In this document: positions 8,201-16,700 of the stretch, piece by piece | How positions within the stretch are numbered: position 1 is the stretch's first letter | How the letters are laid out: every line of letters starts with the position of its first letter | Assembly (NCBI RefSeq): GCF_002150765.1 | Contig: NZ_MUYM01000040.1 | Coordinates: 39,311 to 103,310, forward strand | Reading direction: 5' to 3' | Origin: Lentzea kentuckyensis | Lineage (GTDB): Bacteria > Actinomycetota > Actinomycetes > Mycobacteriales > Pseudonocardiaceae | DNA: 64,000 bases | Translations under genes and position numbers: made by a program | The notes under the pieces: model-generated | What the model was told of the DNA's origin: nothing | What the model saw: the letters and a program-made list of their open reading frames with translations, nothing else | The model's database searches: none

Positions 8201-11200
8201 CTGCCGCGTGTTCGACGACGATGCCAACGGCTACGTCCGCGGAGAAGGCGCGGGGATCGTGTACCTGAAGCCGCTCTCGCGCGCGCTGGCCGACGGTGAC
8301 CGCGTCTACGCGACGATCAACGGGTCCGCCGTCGGGCACGGCGGCCGCACCAACGGGATCACCGCGCCGAGCGGAGCCGCGCAACGACGGGTGATCGAGC
8401 GTGCGCTCGCCAAGGCCGGGCTCAGCGCCGAGCAGATCGACTACGTCGAGGCGCACGGCACCGCGACCAAACTCGGTGACCTGGTCGAGTGGGAGACGCT
8501 GACCGCCGTCTACGGCGCGGGCCGCCCCGAGGACAAACCGTGCCTGATCGGGTCGGTCAAGAGCAGCATCGGTCACCTGGAGGCGGCCGCGGGGGTCGCC
8601 GGGCTGATCAAGGCGGCGCTGGTCGTGCATCACGGTGAGGTGCCACCGCAGCTGCACCTGACGACCCCGAGCACCCGGCTGGCCTGGACCGACTCGGGGC
8701 TGTCCGTGTCCACGCGGCGAATCGCACTGCCGACGCGCGGTACCGCCCGCGCGGCGGTCAGCTCGTTCGGTTTCGGTGGCTCGAACGCGCACGTCGTCCT
8801 CGAGCGGGCCCCGCGCGTTGAGGTCACCGCCGACACACCGGAGCGCACCGCGCACGTGTTGTCCTTGTCCGGACACACACCCACCGCGCTGCGCACGCTG
8901 GCCGAGCGCTACCGGCGGCACATCGCGGCGAACCCCGCCACCAGGACGGCCGACCTGTGCCGCGCGGCGAACACCGGACGCGCGCTGCTGCGCCATCGCG
9001 CGGCGGTGGTCGGCAGGACCGCCGCGGAGCTCGACGCCGCACTGGCCTCGCTGGCGCGCGACACCCCGTCGACCGCGCTGGTCCAGGACGTCGACGCCGC
9101 GCGCGAACGGCAGGTCGCGTTCCTGTTCAGCGGCCAGGGCGCGCAGTACCCGGGGATGGGGCGCGAGCTCTACGAGGGCCATCCGGTGTTCCGGAACACC
9201 ATCGACCACGCGGATTGCGTGCTGCGGCCGTTGCTCGACCGCGCGCTTCCCGACCTGCTCTTCGCCGAGCAGGACGCGGACCTGCTGGCGCGGACGCGCT
9301 ACTGCCAACCGGCCCTGGTCGCGCTGGAGGTCGCCCTCGCCCGGCTGTGGACGGCACTCGGGGTGCGACCGGTGGCGGTGCTGGGACACAGCGTCGGTGC
9401 CTACAGCGCCGCCTGCGTGTCGGGTGCGGTCCGGTTCGACGACGTGCTCACCCTCGTCGCCCTGCGCGCCCGGCACATGGACGCGCAGAGCGCGACCGGC
9501 GCCATGATCGCCTGCGTGGGCGACGCGGAGATCATCCGTGCGGTCGCCGAGGAGGAGCCCTCGGTGGTCGTCGCCGCGGTCAACTCACCCGATCACCTGG
9601 TGCTGTCCGGGCCGATCGATGCCGTCTCCCGCGTTCAGCGCGAGCTCGAGGCCGGTTCGGTCGCGGTCCGCCGCCTCCAGGTCTCGCACGCGTTCCACTC
9701 GCCGACGATGACCGGTGCGGCGCCACTGCTGCGCGACGCCGTCCGGACCGTGCGGTTCGGCATGCCGGCGACACCGTTCGTCAGCGACATGACCGGCAAG
9801 GTGGTTGACGACCTGGGCGGGACCTACTGGGTGGACCACATGCTCAGCCCGGTGATGTTCGCGGACGGGTTCACCACCCTGCAGCAGTTGGGGTGCGACG
9901 CCTTCGCCGAGATCGGTCCCAGGTCGACTCTGCTCACGCTCGGCCGGGGCATGAGCTCCGAGGACGACGACGTGCTCTGGTTGCCCTCACTGCGTTCCGG
10001 GCACGAGTGGGAGATCCTGCTGCGTTCGCTGGGACGCCTGCACTGCTCGGACGGCAGCGTGGACTGGGCGGCACTGGATCCGGACCGGCCCCGCGTGGCC
10101 GTGAGCGTTCCGCACGCCGTCTACGAACCGCAGTCGTACTGGTTGGACACGACGACCACGAGCGAAGCCTCCGGAGCTCTCCGCGTGCCCGCAGGTGCTC
10201 CCTCTGCCCCGGCGGTCGCCGGTCGCGTGCTGAACCGGCAAGAGGTTCTGGACCACCTCTCGCACGTGTCGGGATTCGCCTTGGACCAGATCGCCCCGCA
10301 CGCGCGACTGGGCGCCGACCTCGGCTTCGACTCGCTGATGGCGACCGAGTTGCACCGGCGGCTCGTGCCGCGGACCGACGGCCAGGCCGATCAGTTGCGG
10401 CAGGTGCTCACCAGGGATCCCACCGTGGCCCAGTTGATGGAGCTGCTGGACGTCGGTGAGGACGCGCCCGCTGCCACACCCGAGGCCGAGGTTCTCCCAG
10501 CTAGGGCAGGAACGAGGTTCGAGCAGTGGCCGGAGTACGTCGCCCTGCGGCAGCGCCGGCAGCAGGTCGAGCTCACCGGTGCCAACCCCTACAACCGCGT
10601 CCACGACGGTTACAACTCCGGGCGCACGACGGTCGCCGGGGAACGGGTCGTGAACTTCGCGGCGTTCAACTACCTCGCGCTGTCCAACCACCCCCGCGTC
10701 CGCGAGGCGGCCAAGGCGGCCATCGACCGCTACGGGACCTCCGCGTCGGCGACTCCGCTGCTGTGCGGTGAGACACCGCTGCACGAGGAGCTCACCGCGG
10801 AGATCGCCGAGTTCCTGGGCACCGAGTCCGCGATGGTCTTCGCCGGCGGCCACGCCACCAACGTCGCCACCGTCGGGCACCTGTTCGGACCACCCGACGT
10901 GATCCTGCACGACCAGTGGATCCACGACAGCGTCGTGCGCGGCTGCGTGCTGTCGGGAGCGCAGCGCCAACCGTTCCCGCACAACGACTGGGCCGCGCTC
11001 GACGAGCGGCTGCGTCTGGCGCGACACCGCCACCGCAGGGCGTTGGTCGTGATCGAGGGGGTGTACAGCCAGGACGGGGACGTGCCAGACCTGCCGCGGT
11101 TCATCGAGGTCGCGAAGCGGCACGACGCGATGATCATGGTCGACGAAGCCCATTCCGTCGGCGTGCTCGGCGCGACGGGCGCGGGCATCGGTGAGCACCA

Positions 11201-11714
11201 CGGCGTGAACCGCACCGATGTCGACCTCTGGATGGGAACGCTGAGCAAGGCCTTGGGCAGCCTGGGCGGGTACATCGCCGCCCGTGACCCCGTGATCGAG
11301 TATCTCCGGTACACCACGCCGCTGCACATCTTCAGCACCGGGATCTCACCGGCCAACGCCGCCGCGGCGCTGGAGGCCATCCGCGTCGTCCGCGACGAGC
11401 CCGAACGGGTCTCCAGGGTGCGGCAGCTCGCGGAGTTCCTCAGAACCGCCGCGCGGGCCAGGGGGTTGGACATCGGGGTTTCCCGTGAGTCGGCCGTGAT
11501 CCCGATCATCCTGGGCCAGTGGGAGCTGACGATGAGCGTGTCCAACGCGCTCCTCGCCGCCGGGGTCAACGTAATGCCCATCGGCTACCCCGCGGTCGCC
11601 CAGGACCAGTGCCGGCTGCGCTTCTTCGCCAATGCCGACCACAGCGAGGACGACGTCGAGTACGCCCTCGACCGGCTGGTCGAGGCCACGCGCGCGGCAG
11701 GAGACCGACGGTGA
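5292..11714 (+). CDS. Type I PKS megasynthase FAAL-ACP*-ACP-KS-AT-ACP-alpha-oxoamine synthase
   Basis: A 2140-residue assembly line. Residues about 7-566 are a fatty acyl-AMP ligase (YTSGSTSAPKGVMLSNDN, SWLPPHHDLGLIG, YGLAEATLM, LRTGDLG, final KTTSGKLRRR). Residues about 590-660 look like an ACP but read GLDYSQLL, with no serine at the normal site. A second ACP (about 671-741) has Ser704 in GVNSQQL. KS is about 760-1175 with Cys920 in DTACSSSL, plus EAHGTATKLGD and SSIGHLEAAAG. AT is about 1275-1555 with Ser1367 in GHSVGAY and HAFHSP, which suggests malonyl-CoA. ACP3 has Ser1681 (GFDSLMATEL). Residues about 1743-2136 form a PLP-dependent alpha-oxoamine synthase with Lys1986 in GTLSKALGS and DEAHSVGVLG. 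No KR, DH, ER or thioesterase is present. A fatty acid would be loaded, extended once, and released by decarboxylative condensation with an amino acid to an aminoketone. The ATG at 5292 has GGGA upstream. Other enzymes of this logic are PigH, SPT and SxtA. Confidence 0.92.
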   Translation: MSSTNTSASATIAALLRANVERAPDALAYRFVEDSDASQTWTYHQLDRYARAVAVRLQREGLRGKPVLLLHQPGLDHIGAFFGCQYAGAIAVPAYPVDTNRFSQSMQRLAAMVRDCGATHALTTGSFAQHAETHEREMAAIGLDAVRCLMTDAVDTSLADQWDDPGTSRDSLAFLQYTSGSTSAPKGVMLSNDNLLHNLDAIHRRIGHDENSAIVSWLPPHHDLGLIGCVLNALYGGIPLHFMSPMAFVRRPVLWLETLWRTGATTSGAPNFGYEHCLRKVTEEQRDALDLSRWRHALNGAEPVRSETLDRFAEFFAPCGFDRRAFAPCYGLAEATLMVTATEPEALPTQRAFDAATVAEGAPAPATDQSVRSTWLVGCGPAATGVTVAVVDEVTGNRVPPGHIGEIWVAGPSVAQGYWGKDEDTRRTYRATIPGEPETSYLRTGDLGFQTEGELFVVSRAKDVVVVQGNNYYPQDIEATVERAISASRTNSVVAFSIDVDGAEEMVVALEAAGSRLDDTDGLLAAVRARIAAEHEVSPHAVVVLRPGALPKTTSGKLRRRACAESFRDFALPVVAASVVRSSLPRAGIGRTSAATALEVLADITGRTELAGRDFAELGLDYSQLLAVLRTTEAALGSSLPIGPLLVAPRVDTLLALERRENQRDVPAPAAIQEWLRARLADVLGLPTGAIDTTAPLTAIGVNSQQLVTLADEFGAWLGQEVTPAVLFDHPTIRDLARRFGRPAPTRPAATTSSDRGDDEPVAIVGIGCRFPGAPDVQSFWELLVEGRDAITEVPRQRWDAASSAGPGYGGFLDHVDEFDARFFGISAREAQRMDPQQRLLLEVAWECVEDAGTAPTALAGSDVGVFIGISSNDYATLPSGRHDDPDLHTATGNAHAIAANRLSFLLDLRGPSIALDTACSSSLTAVHLACQSLREHECGLALAGGVNLMLSPVLTTAFAKGRILAPDGRCRVFDDDANGYVRGEGAGIVYLKPLSRALADGDRVYATINGSAVGHGGRTNGITAPSGAAQRRVIERALAKAGLSAEQIDYVEAHGTATKLGDLVEWETLTAVYGAGRPEDKPCLIGSVKSSIGHLEAAAGVAGLIKAALVVHHGEVPPQLHLTTPSTRLAWTDSGLSVSTRRIALPTRGTARAAVSSFGFGGSNAHVVLERAPRVEVTADTPERTAHVLSLSGHTPTALRTLAERYRRHIAANPATRTADLCRAANTGRALLRHRAAVVGRTAAELDAALASLARDTPSTALVQDVDAARERQVAFLFSGQGAQYPGMGRELYEGHPVFRNTIDHADCVLRPLLDRALPDLLFAEQDADLLARTRYCQPALVALEVALARLWTALGVRPVAVLGHSVGAYSAACVSGAVRFDDVLTLVALRARHMDAQSATGAMIACVGDAEIIRAVAEEEPSVVVAAVNSPDHLVLSGPIDAVSRVQRELEAGSVAVRRLQVSHAFHSPTMTGAAPLLRDAVRTVRFGMPATPFVSDMTGKVVDDLGGTYWVDHMLSPVMFADGFTTLQQLGCDAFAEIGPRSTLLTLGRGMSSEDDDVLWLPSLRSGHEWEILLRSLGRLHCSDGSVDWAALDPDRPRVAVSVPHAVYEPQSYWLDTTTTSEASGALRVPAGAPSAPAVAGRVLNRQEVLDHLSHVSGFALDQIAPHARLGADLGFDSLMATELHRRLVPRTDGQADQLRQVLTRDPTVAQLMELLDVGEDAPAATPEAEVLPARAGTRFEQWPEYVALRQRRQQVELTGANPYNRVHDGYNSGRTTVAGERVVNFAAFNYLALSNHPRVREAAKAAIDRYGTSASATPLLCGETPLHEELTAEIAEFLGTESAMVFAGGHATNVATVGHLFGPPDVILHDQWIHDSVVRGCVLSGAQRQPFPHNDWAALDERLRLARHRHRRALVVIEGVYSQDGDVPDLPRFIEVAKRHDAMIMVDEAHSVGVLGATGAGIGEHHGVNRTDVDLWMGTLSKALGSLGGYIAARDPVIEYLRYTTPLHIFSTGISPANAAAALEAIRVVRDEPERVSRVRQLAEFLRTAARARGLDIGVSRESAVIPIILGQWELTMSVSNALLAAGVNVMPIGYPAVAQDQCRLRFFANADHSEDDVEYALDRLVEATRAAGDRR

Positions 11715-11779
11715 CCGGCGAGTCCGCGATCGGAGTCGAAAAGCACTGTGCCGCAACGCAACGACCGGAAGGCGGAGCA

Positions 11780-12592
11780 ATGGAGGGACACGCCGCAGTA
11801 GTGCTGATCACTGGTGCATCGGCGGGCATCGGCCGCGCCTGCGCGGATCGGTTCGCCGCGTCGGGCTGGACGGTGGTCGGGGCGAGCCGCCGCGGAACCG
11901 GCGGCACCGGCTGGACCGGTGTGGTCGTGGACGTCGACGACACCGAGGCCGTCACCAGCGGTGTCGCCGAGGTCGTGCGGCAGCACGGCCGCCTGGACGC
12001 GGTCGTCGCCGCCGCTGGTCACGCCCTGGCCGGGGCGGTCGAACACACCGGCATCGACGAGGCGCGGGCGGAGTTCGAGACGAACTTCTGGGGCTGCGTC
12101 CGGCTCGTCCAGGCCGCGCTGCCGCACCTGCGCGCCCAGCGCGGCGGCCGCATCGTCCTGATGAGCTCGATCGGCGGCGCGATCGGCCTGCCGTTCCAGG
12201 CGTTCTACAGCGCCAGCAAGTTCGCTCTCGAGGGCTACGCGGAGTCGCTCGCGTACGAGGTGCGGCCCTTCGGCATCGCGGTGACGCTCGTCGAGCCGGG
12301 AAACGCGGCGACCGACTTCACGGCCAACCGCCGGATGGCGGCCAAGGCGGCCGCCGACGACGTCTACGGCGACGCGCTCAAACTGGCCATCGACGTCATG
12401 GAACGCGACGAAGCCAACGGTTGCACCGCCGACCAGGTGGCCGCCGTCGTGCAGAGGGTCGTGCAGGCGCGACGCCCGCCGCGACGGGCGTCGGTCGGCA
12501 AGGCGGGCGAGCGGGTCGGGCTCGTCGCCAAGCGGCTTCTCCCGTTCAGCGTGTTCGAGAAGGCGGCCAAGAGCAGCCTCGGTGTCAGCTGA
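11780..12592 (+). CDS. Short-chain dehydrogenase/reductase (SDR 1)
   Basis: A 270-residue classical SDR with the nucleotide-binding TGASAGIGRA near residues 11-20, the NAG-equivalent VAAAGHAL, and the catalytic Ser and Tyr-x-x-x-Lys as LMSSIGG and YSASKFALEGYAESL. The C-terminal extension of about 60 basic residues (RRPPRRASVGKAGERVG) resembles membrane-associated reductases of lipid substrates. The ATG at 11780 has a good GGCGGAG site. A GTG at 11711 that overlaps the synthase stop (GTGA) is also in frame and would add 23 residues. Its place directly after the synthase suggests that it reduces a keto group of the released aminoketone, as 3-ketosphinganine reductase does in sphingolipid synthesis. 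That role is inferred. Confidence 0.88.
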   Translation: MEGHAAVVLITGASAGIGRACADRFAASGWTVVGASRRGTGGTGWTGVVVDVDDTEAVTSGVAEVVRQHGRLDAVVAAAGHALAGAVEHTGIDEARAEFETNFWGCVRLVQAALPHLRAQRGGRIVLMSSIGGAIGLPFQAFYSASKFALEGYAESLAYEVRPFGIAVTLVEPGNAATDFTANRRMAAKAAADDVYGDALKLAIDVMERDEANGCTADQVAAVVQRVVQARRPPRRASVGKAGERVGLVAKRLLPFSVFEKAAKSSLGVS

Positions 12593-12621
12593 CGCACTGG
12601 TCGAAGAGGAAAGGCGGGATC

Positions 12622-13458
12622 ATGGCTGAGCTTTCCGGACGGACGTTCCTGATCACCGGGGCCAGCACCGGGATCGGCCTCGCGACCGCGAAGGCGCTGG
12701 CCCAGCGCGGCGGCCGGTTGTACCTGGCCTGCCGTTCGGGCGCCAAGGGGCGCGCGGCGGTGGCGGACGTCGTTGCCGGCACCGGCAACAGCGACGTCGA
12801 CCTGCTCGAGCTCGACCTGGCCGACCTCGCCTCGGTCGACAGGTGCGCGCGCGACTTCGTCGCCCGCGGCGAACCGCTGCACGTGCTGATCAACAACGCC
12901 GGCATGGCGGGCCACCGCGGTCTCACCAAGGACGGCTTCGAGCTGACCTTCGGCGTGAACCACCTGGGCCACTTCGCGCTCACCACGGGACTGCTGGACC
13001 TGCTGATCGCCAGTGGACCGTCCCGAGTCGTCACCGTGTCCAGCGATGCGCACTACAGCGCCAAGGGCATCGACTTCACGGCGTTGCGGCGGATGACCCG
13101 CCCGGTCACCGGCTATGCCGAGTACCGCGTCTCCAAACTCTGCAACGTGCTGTTCAGCCAGGAGCTGGCGCGCAGGCTGGCCGGGACCGGAGTCACCACC
13201 TACTGCGTGCACCCCGGCGTGGTGGCGTCCGACATCTGGCGGAAGGTGCCCTGGCCGGTGCGGTCGCTCATGACGAGATTCATGATCAGCACCGAACAGG
13301 GCGCCGAGACCACGGTGTACTGCGCGACGTCGCCGGAAGTGGCCACCGCGAGCGGACTGTTCTACGACAAGTGCCGGGAACGGGAAGCCAGTTCCCGTGC
13401 CACTCCCCAGCTGGCCGAGGAGCTCTGGGCGCACAGCGAGCGGTGGATCAAGCAGTAG
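12622..13458 (+). CDS. Short-chain dehydrogenase/reductase, retinol-dehydrogenase-like (SDR 2)
   Basis: A 278-residue SDR with TGASTGIGLATAKALA at residues about 11-26, NNAGMAG near 93, the retinol dehydrogenase-like FGVNHLGHFALT and the active-site YRVSKLCNVLFSQEL. This subgroup usually reduces lipophilic carbonyls with NADP(H). A strong ribosome site, GAGGAAAGGCGGG, precedes the ATG at 12622, 29 bp after SDR 1. With two keto groups expected in the synthase product and no ketoreductase in the synthase, two stand-alone SDRs make good chemical sense. Which carbonyl each takes is not visible. Confidence 0.88.
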   Translation: MAELSGRTFLITGASTGIGLATAKALAQRGGRLYLACRSGAKGRAAVADVVAGTGNSDVDLLELDLADLASVDRCARDFVARGEPLHVLINNAGMAGHRGLTKDGFELTFGVNHLGHFALTTGLLDLLIASGPSRVVTVSSDAHYSAKGIDFTALRRMTRPVTGYAEYRVSKLCNVLFSQELARRLAGTGVTTYCVHPGVVASDIWRKVPWPVRSLMTRFMISTEQGAETTVYCATSPEVATASGLFYDKCREREASSRATPQLAEELWAHSERWIKQ

Positions 13459-13472
13459 CCGCGGAGGCGACC

Positions 13473-14363
13473 ATGTCGATCACTCTTTCGCCGGCCGAAC
13501 TGGAAGGCCTGGAGGAACGCGTGATGGCGGCCTTCCGCACGGGCCGCGACTCCTCGCTCGACGTCATGGGCTACGGCGAGAGCTCGGTCGTCCTGCGCCT
13601 GGAGACCGAGCACGGCGTGCTGGCCTGCAAACGGCTGCCCACCTTCGACGACCAGGCCCGGTTCGACCGGTACCACCAGCGGTTCGGGCAGTACCTGCGA
13701 CGGCTCCGGCAGGCAGGCCTGTCCGTCGTCGAATCGGAGCTGAAGTCGCTGACGTCACCGTCCGGCGAGGTGGTGGCCTACTGCGTGCAGGAGGCCCTCC
13801 CGTCCCGGCGACTGTGCTCGGAGCTCCTGCGCACCGAGGACGAGGCATGGGCCCGCGGCTTCTTCACCCGTTACCTCGATGCCGTCGGCCGAGTCGTCAC
13901 CCCCGCGCTGGGGCTCGACGCACAGGCGTCGAACTGGATCGACGTCGACGGCGAGCTGCGCTTCGTCGACGTCACCACGCCATTCCTGCGTGATGAGCAT
14001 GGCCGGGAGTTGTTGGACGTGCGGCTGTTCCTCGGCTCGCTGCCGTGGGTCCTGCGCACACCGGTCCGGGTGACGATGACCAAGCGGATCCTCGACAAGT
14101 ACTACTCGTTTCGCGGCGTCGTCATCGACTTCCTGGGCAACCTGCACAAGGAATCGCTCGGCGATCTGGTGCCGGCCCTCGTCGAGGAGGCGAACGCGCG
14201 GCTGGACCCGCCGATCAGCGTCCAGGAGGTCCGGCGGTACTACGCGGGCGACGCCACGACGTGGAAAGTCCTCCAGCGGCTCCGCCGGGCCGACCGGTTT
14301 TGGCAGCTCAAGGTTCGGCGCAAGCCCTACTGCCATCTGCTGCCACCCGAGTTCAACCGATAG
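13473..14363 (+). CDS. Kinase-fold protein of unknown function (DUF6206-like)
   Basis: This 296-residue protein shows features of the protein-kinase/aminoglycoside-phosphotransferase fold. There is a nucleotide-loop-like MGYGESSVVLRLE followed by ACKRLP with the candidate ATP lysine (residues about 30-55), a helix with PSRRLCSELL, a catalytic-loop-like LDAQASNWIDV (about 150) and a metal-loop-like LRFVDVTTPFL (about 162). It probably corresponds to the family named DUF6206, but I recognise that only loosely. The ATG at 13473 has GCGGAGG upstream and lies 14 bp after SDR 2. In this operon it might phosphorylate the lipid hydroxyl. Equally it could be catalytically dead, since the HxD aspartate is not obvious. 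Confidence 0.6.
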   Translation: MSITLSPAELEGLEERVMAAFRTGRDSSLDVMGYGESSVVLRLETEHGVLACKRLPTFDDQARFDRYHQRFGQYLRRLRQAGLSVVESELKSLTSPSGEVVAYCVQEALPSRRLCSELLRTEDEAWARGFFTRYLDAVGRVVTPALGLDAQASNWIDVDGELRFVDVTTPFLRDEHGRELLDVRLFLGSLPWVLRTPVRVTMTKRILDKYYSFRGVVIDFLGNLHKESLGDLVPALVEEANARLDPPISVQEVRRYYAGDATTWKVLQRLRRADRFWQLKVRRKPYCHLLPPEFNR

Positions 14364-14373
14364 GCGAGGACGG

Positions 14374-15807
14374 GTGATTCCGCTGACCGACCTACAGCGC
14401 CGTTGCGCGTTCTTCGCCGTCATCAGCACGACGTTCATGACGTACCTGGACAACAACATCGTGAACGTCGCCCTGCCGTCCATGCAGCACGACCTGCACC
14501 TGTCGGTGTCCGGGCTCGAATGGGTGGTCAGTTCGTACGTGCTGGTCTTCGGCTGTTTCCTGCTGGCCTGCGGCAAGCTCGCGGACCTCTACGGCAACCG
14601 ACGGCTCTTACTGGTGGGAACGGTGGTCTTCACGCTCGCGTCGCTGTCGGCAGGACTGGCCTGGAACCCGGCCGTCCTGATCGGGAGCCGGGCGGTGCAG
14701 GGCCTGGGCGCGGCCGCCGCCACACCGGCCACACTGGCCATCATCTCGGTCCTCTACCCGTCGCAGCGGCAGCGGTATCTGGCGATGGGCGTCTGGGGCG
14801 CCGTCGGCGCGCTGGGCCTGGCGCTGGGCCCGCTGCTGGGGGGCGTTCTCAGCCAGCACGCGAACTGGAGCTTGATCTTCTTCATCAACGTCCCGGTCGG
14901 CGTGGCAGGCGTCGCTCTGGGTGCTTGGGCGATCCGGCCACCGGCGGCGGATCGGGCCGGCGCACGGGTCGACGTCGCCGGACTGACCAGTTCGGGCTGT
15001 GCGCTGCTCGCTCTGACCTACGCGCTGATCCAGGGCAACCAGGCAGGCTGGAACTCACCCGTCATCCTGGGCTGCCTGGCACTCGCCGTGCTCTGCGGCA
15101 TCGCCTTCGTCGTCATCGAGCGTCGCGGCACCGACCCGATGATCGACCTCTCCTGGTTCCGGGACCGCGTCTTCGGCGGGGGGATGGTCGCCGCGTTCAT
15201 CTGGGCGTTCGGCATCTACGGGATCTACTTCTTCACCTCGCTCTACCTGCAGGACGTGCTCGGGTTCTCGCCGACGCGGACCGGACTCGCGTTCGTGCCC
15301 ATGGCGCTGCTGGTGATCCTCGGGTCCGTGCTGAACGGCCAGGCGGCACGCCGGTTCGGCGCGCATCGGTCCGTAGCCTGCGCCATGGCGGTGATGGCCG
15401 CGGGCATGGCCGGCGGCCTGCTGCTCGGCAGGAACGCGAGCTTCATCCAGGTCACCGCGGTGTTGGTGGTGATGGGGATCGGGGCGGGTTTCACCACATC
15501 ACTGCCCACCACGATCCTCGGTGTCATGCCCGCGGAGAGGGTCGGGGTGGCCTCCGCGATCTTCAGCACCGTCCGCCAGATCGGCGGGCTGCTCGGCATC
15601 ATCTCGATCGGCGCGGTACTGGTCGCCCGTCAGAGCTCGGCGCGCAACGCGGGCCACCCGGCGGGCGACGCGTTCATCGAAGGGTTCCACCTCGGCCTTG
15701 TCACTTCGGCCGGACTGGTGGCCGTCGGTGGCGTCGTCGCCTACCTCGCCTTGCGTCCGGCAGCGGCGACCGTGCGTGATCAGGACAGCCTCAACCAGGC
15801 TCGGTAA
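14374..15807 (+). CDS. MFS exporter, DHA2 (EmrB/QacA) family
   Basis: A 477-residue major facilitator with about 14 predicted membrane segments. It carries the DHA2 signatures TYLDNNIVNVALPSMQ in TM1, LADLYGNRRLLLVG (motif A) and a motif-C-like LGLALGPLLGGVL. The GTG at 14374 is preceded by GCGAGGA and starts 10 bp after the kinase-fold gene, so it belongs to the synthase operon. Members of this family expel hydrophobic and cationic drugs. Here the natural cargo would be the aminolipid made by the upstream genes, or it gives self-resistance. Confidence 0.92.
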   Translation: MIPLTDLQRRCAFFAVISTTFMTYLDNNIVNVALPSMQHDLHLSVSGLEWVVSSYVLVFGCFLLACGKLADLYGNRRLLLVGTVVFTLASLSAGLAWNPAVLIGSRAVQGLGAAAATPATLAIISVLYPSQRQRYLAMGVWGAVGALGLALGPLLGGVLSQHANWSLIFFINVPVGVAGVALGAWAIRPPAADRAGARVDVAGLTSSGCALLALTYALIQGNQAGWNSPVILGCLALAVLCGIAFVVIERRGTDPMIDLSWFRDRVFGGGMVAAFIWAFGIYGIYFFTSLYLQDVLGFSPTRTGLAFVPMALLVILGSVLNGQAARRFGAHRSVACAMAVMAAGMAGGLLLGRNASFIQVTAVLVVMGIGAGFTTSLPTTILGVMPAERVGVASAIFSTVRQIGGLLGIISIGAVLVARQSSARNAGHPAGDAFIEGFHLGLVTSAGLVAVGGVVAYLALRPAAATVRDQDSLNQAR

Positions 15808-15842
15808 CGGCGATGGTCAGGTGCCCGTTCTAGGGTGGGCGG

Positions 15843-16694
15843 ATGAAGGTTCTGTCCATCCAGTCGGTCGTCGCCCACGGCCACGTCGGCAACTCCGCCG
15901 CCGTGTTCCCGCTGCAGCGCATCGGGGTCGAGGTCGTCCCGATCCCCACGGTGAACTTCTCCAACCACACCGGGTACGGCGCGTGGCGCGGTCCGCTCCT
16001 GCCGCCGTCGGAGGTGGCCGAGATCCTGCTCGGGGTGGAGGAACGCGGGGTGTTCGGGCAGGTCGACGCCGTGCTGTCCGGTTACCAGGGCGGCACGGGC
16101 ATCGCCGATGTGATCATCGACGCGGTGCGCAGGGTGAAGGCCGCGAACCCGGCGGCGCTCTACGCGTGCGACCCGGTGATGGGCAACGCCAAGTCCGGCT
16201 GCTTCGTCGCGCCCGAGATCCCCGTGCTGCTGCGCGACCGGGTCGTGCCGGTGGCCGACATCATCACCCCGAACCAGTTCGAGCTGGGCTTCCTCACCGG
16301 CACCGAGCCCGCGAGCGTCGAGGAGACGCTGGCGTCGGCCGACCTCGCCCGCGCGATGGGCCCGTCGACCGTGCTGGTCACGAGCGTCGAGCGGCCCGAC
16401 CGTGAGGAGGGCACGATCGAGATGCTCGTCGTGGACACCGCCGGGTCGTGGCTCGTGAGCACCCCGCACCTGCCGTTCAAGGCGAACGGGTCCGGCGACG
16501 TCACGGCCGCGCTGTTCACCGCCCACTACGTGCAGACGAAGGACGCGGCGATGGCGTTGGAGCGCACCGCGTCGAGCGTCTTCGACCTGATCGACCTGAC
16601 CCACCGCTCCGGTGAGCGCGAGCTGCGGCTGGTGCAGGCCCAGGAGTTCTACGCGACGCCGCGGATGCAGTTCAAAGCCGAGCAGGTGCGCTGA
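15843..16694 (+). CDS. pdxY: Pyridoxal kinase
   Basis: The 283-residue protein is a ribokinase-fold pyridoxal kinase that makes pyridoxal 5'-phosphate from pyridoxal and ATP in the cytoplasm. Typical features are the opening VLSIQSVVAHGHVGNSAAVF, LSGYQGG, CDPVMGN (about residue 109) and the anion-hole/catalytic NGSGDVTAALF (about 217-227). The length equals the E. coli enzyme. It follows the exporter by 35 bp on the same strand, so it may be the last gene of the synthase operon or have its own promoter. A PLP-making enzyme next to a PLP-dependent synthase is suggestive, but pdxY is also a normal housekeeping gene. Two GC-rich hairpins follow the stop. Confidence 0.93.
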   Translation: MKVLSIQSVVAHGHVGNSAAVFPLQRIGVEVVPIPTVNFSNHTGYGAWRGPLLPPSEVAEILLGVEERGVFGQVDAVLSGYQGGTGIADVIIDAVRRVKAANPAALYACDPVMGNAKSGCFVAPEIPVLLRDRVVPVADIITPNQFELGFLTGTEPASVEETLASADLARAMGPSTVLVTSVERPDREEGTIEMLVVDTAGSWLVSTPHLPFKANGSGDVTAALFTAHYVQTKDAAMALERTASSVFDLIDLTHRSGERELRLVQAQEFYATPRMQFKAEQVR

Positions 16695-16700
16695 GCCCGA

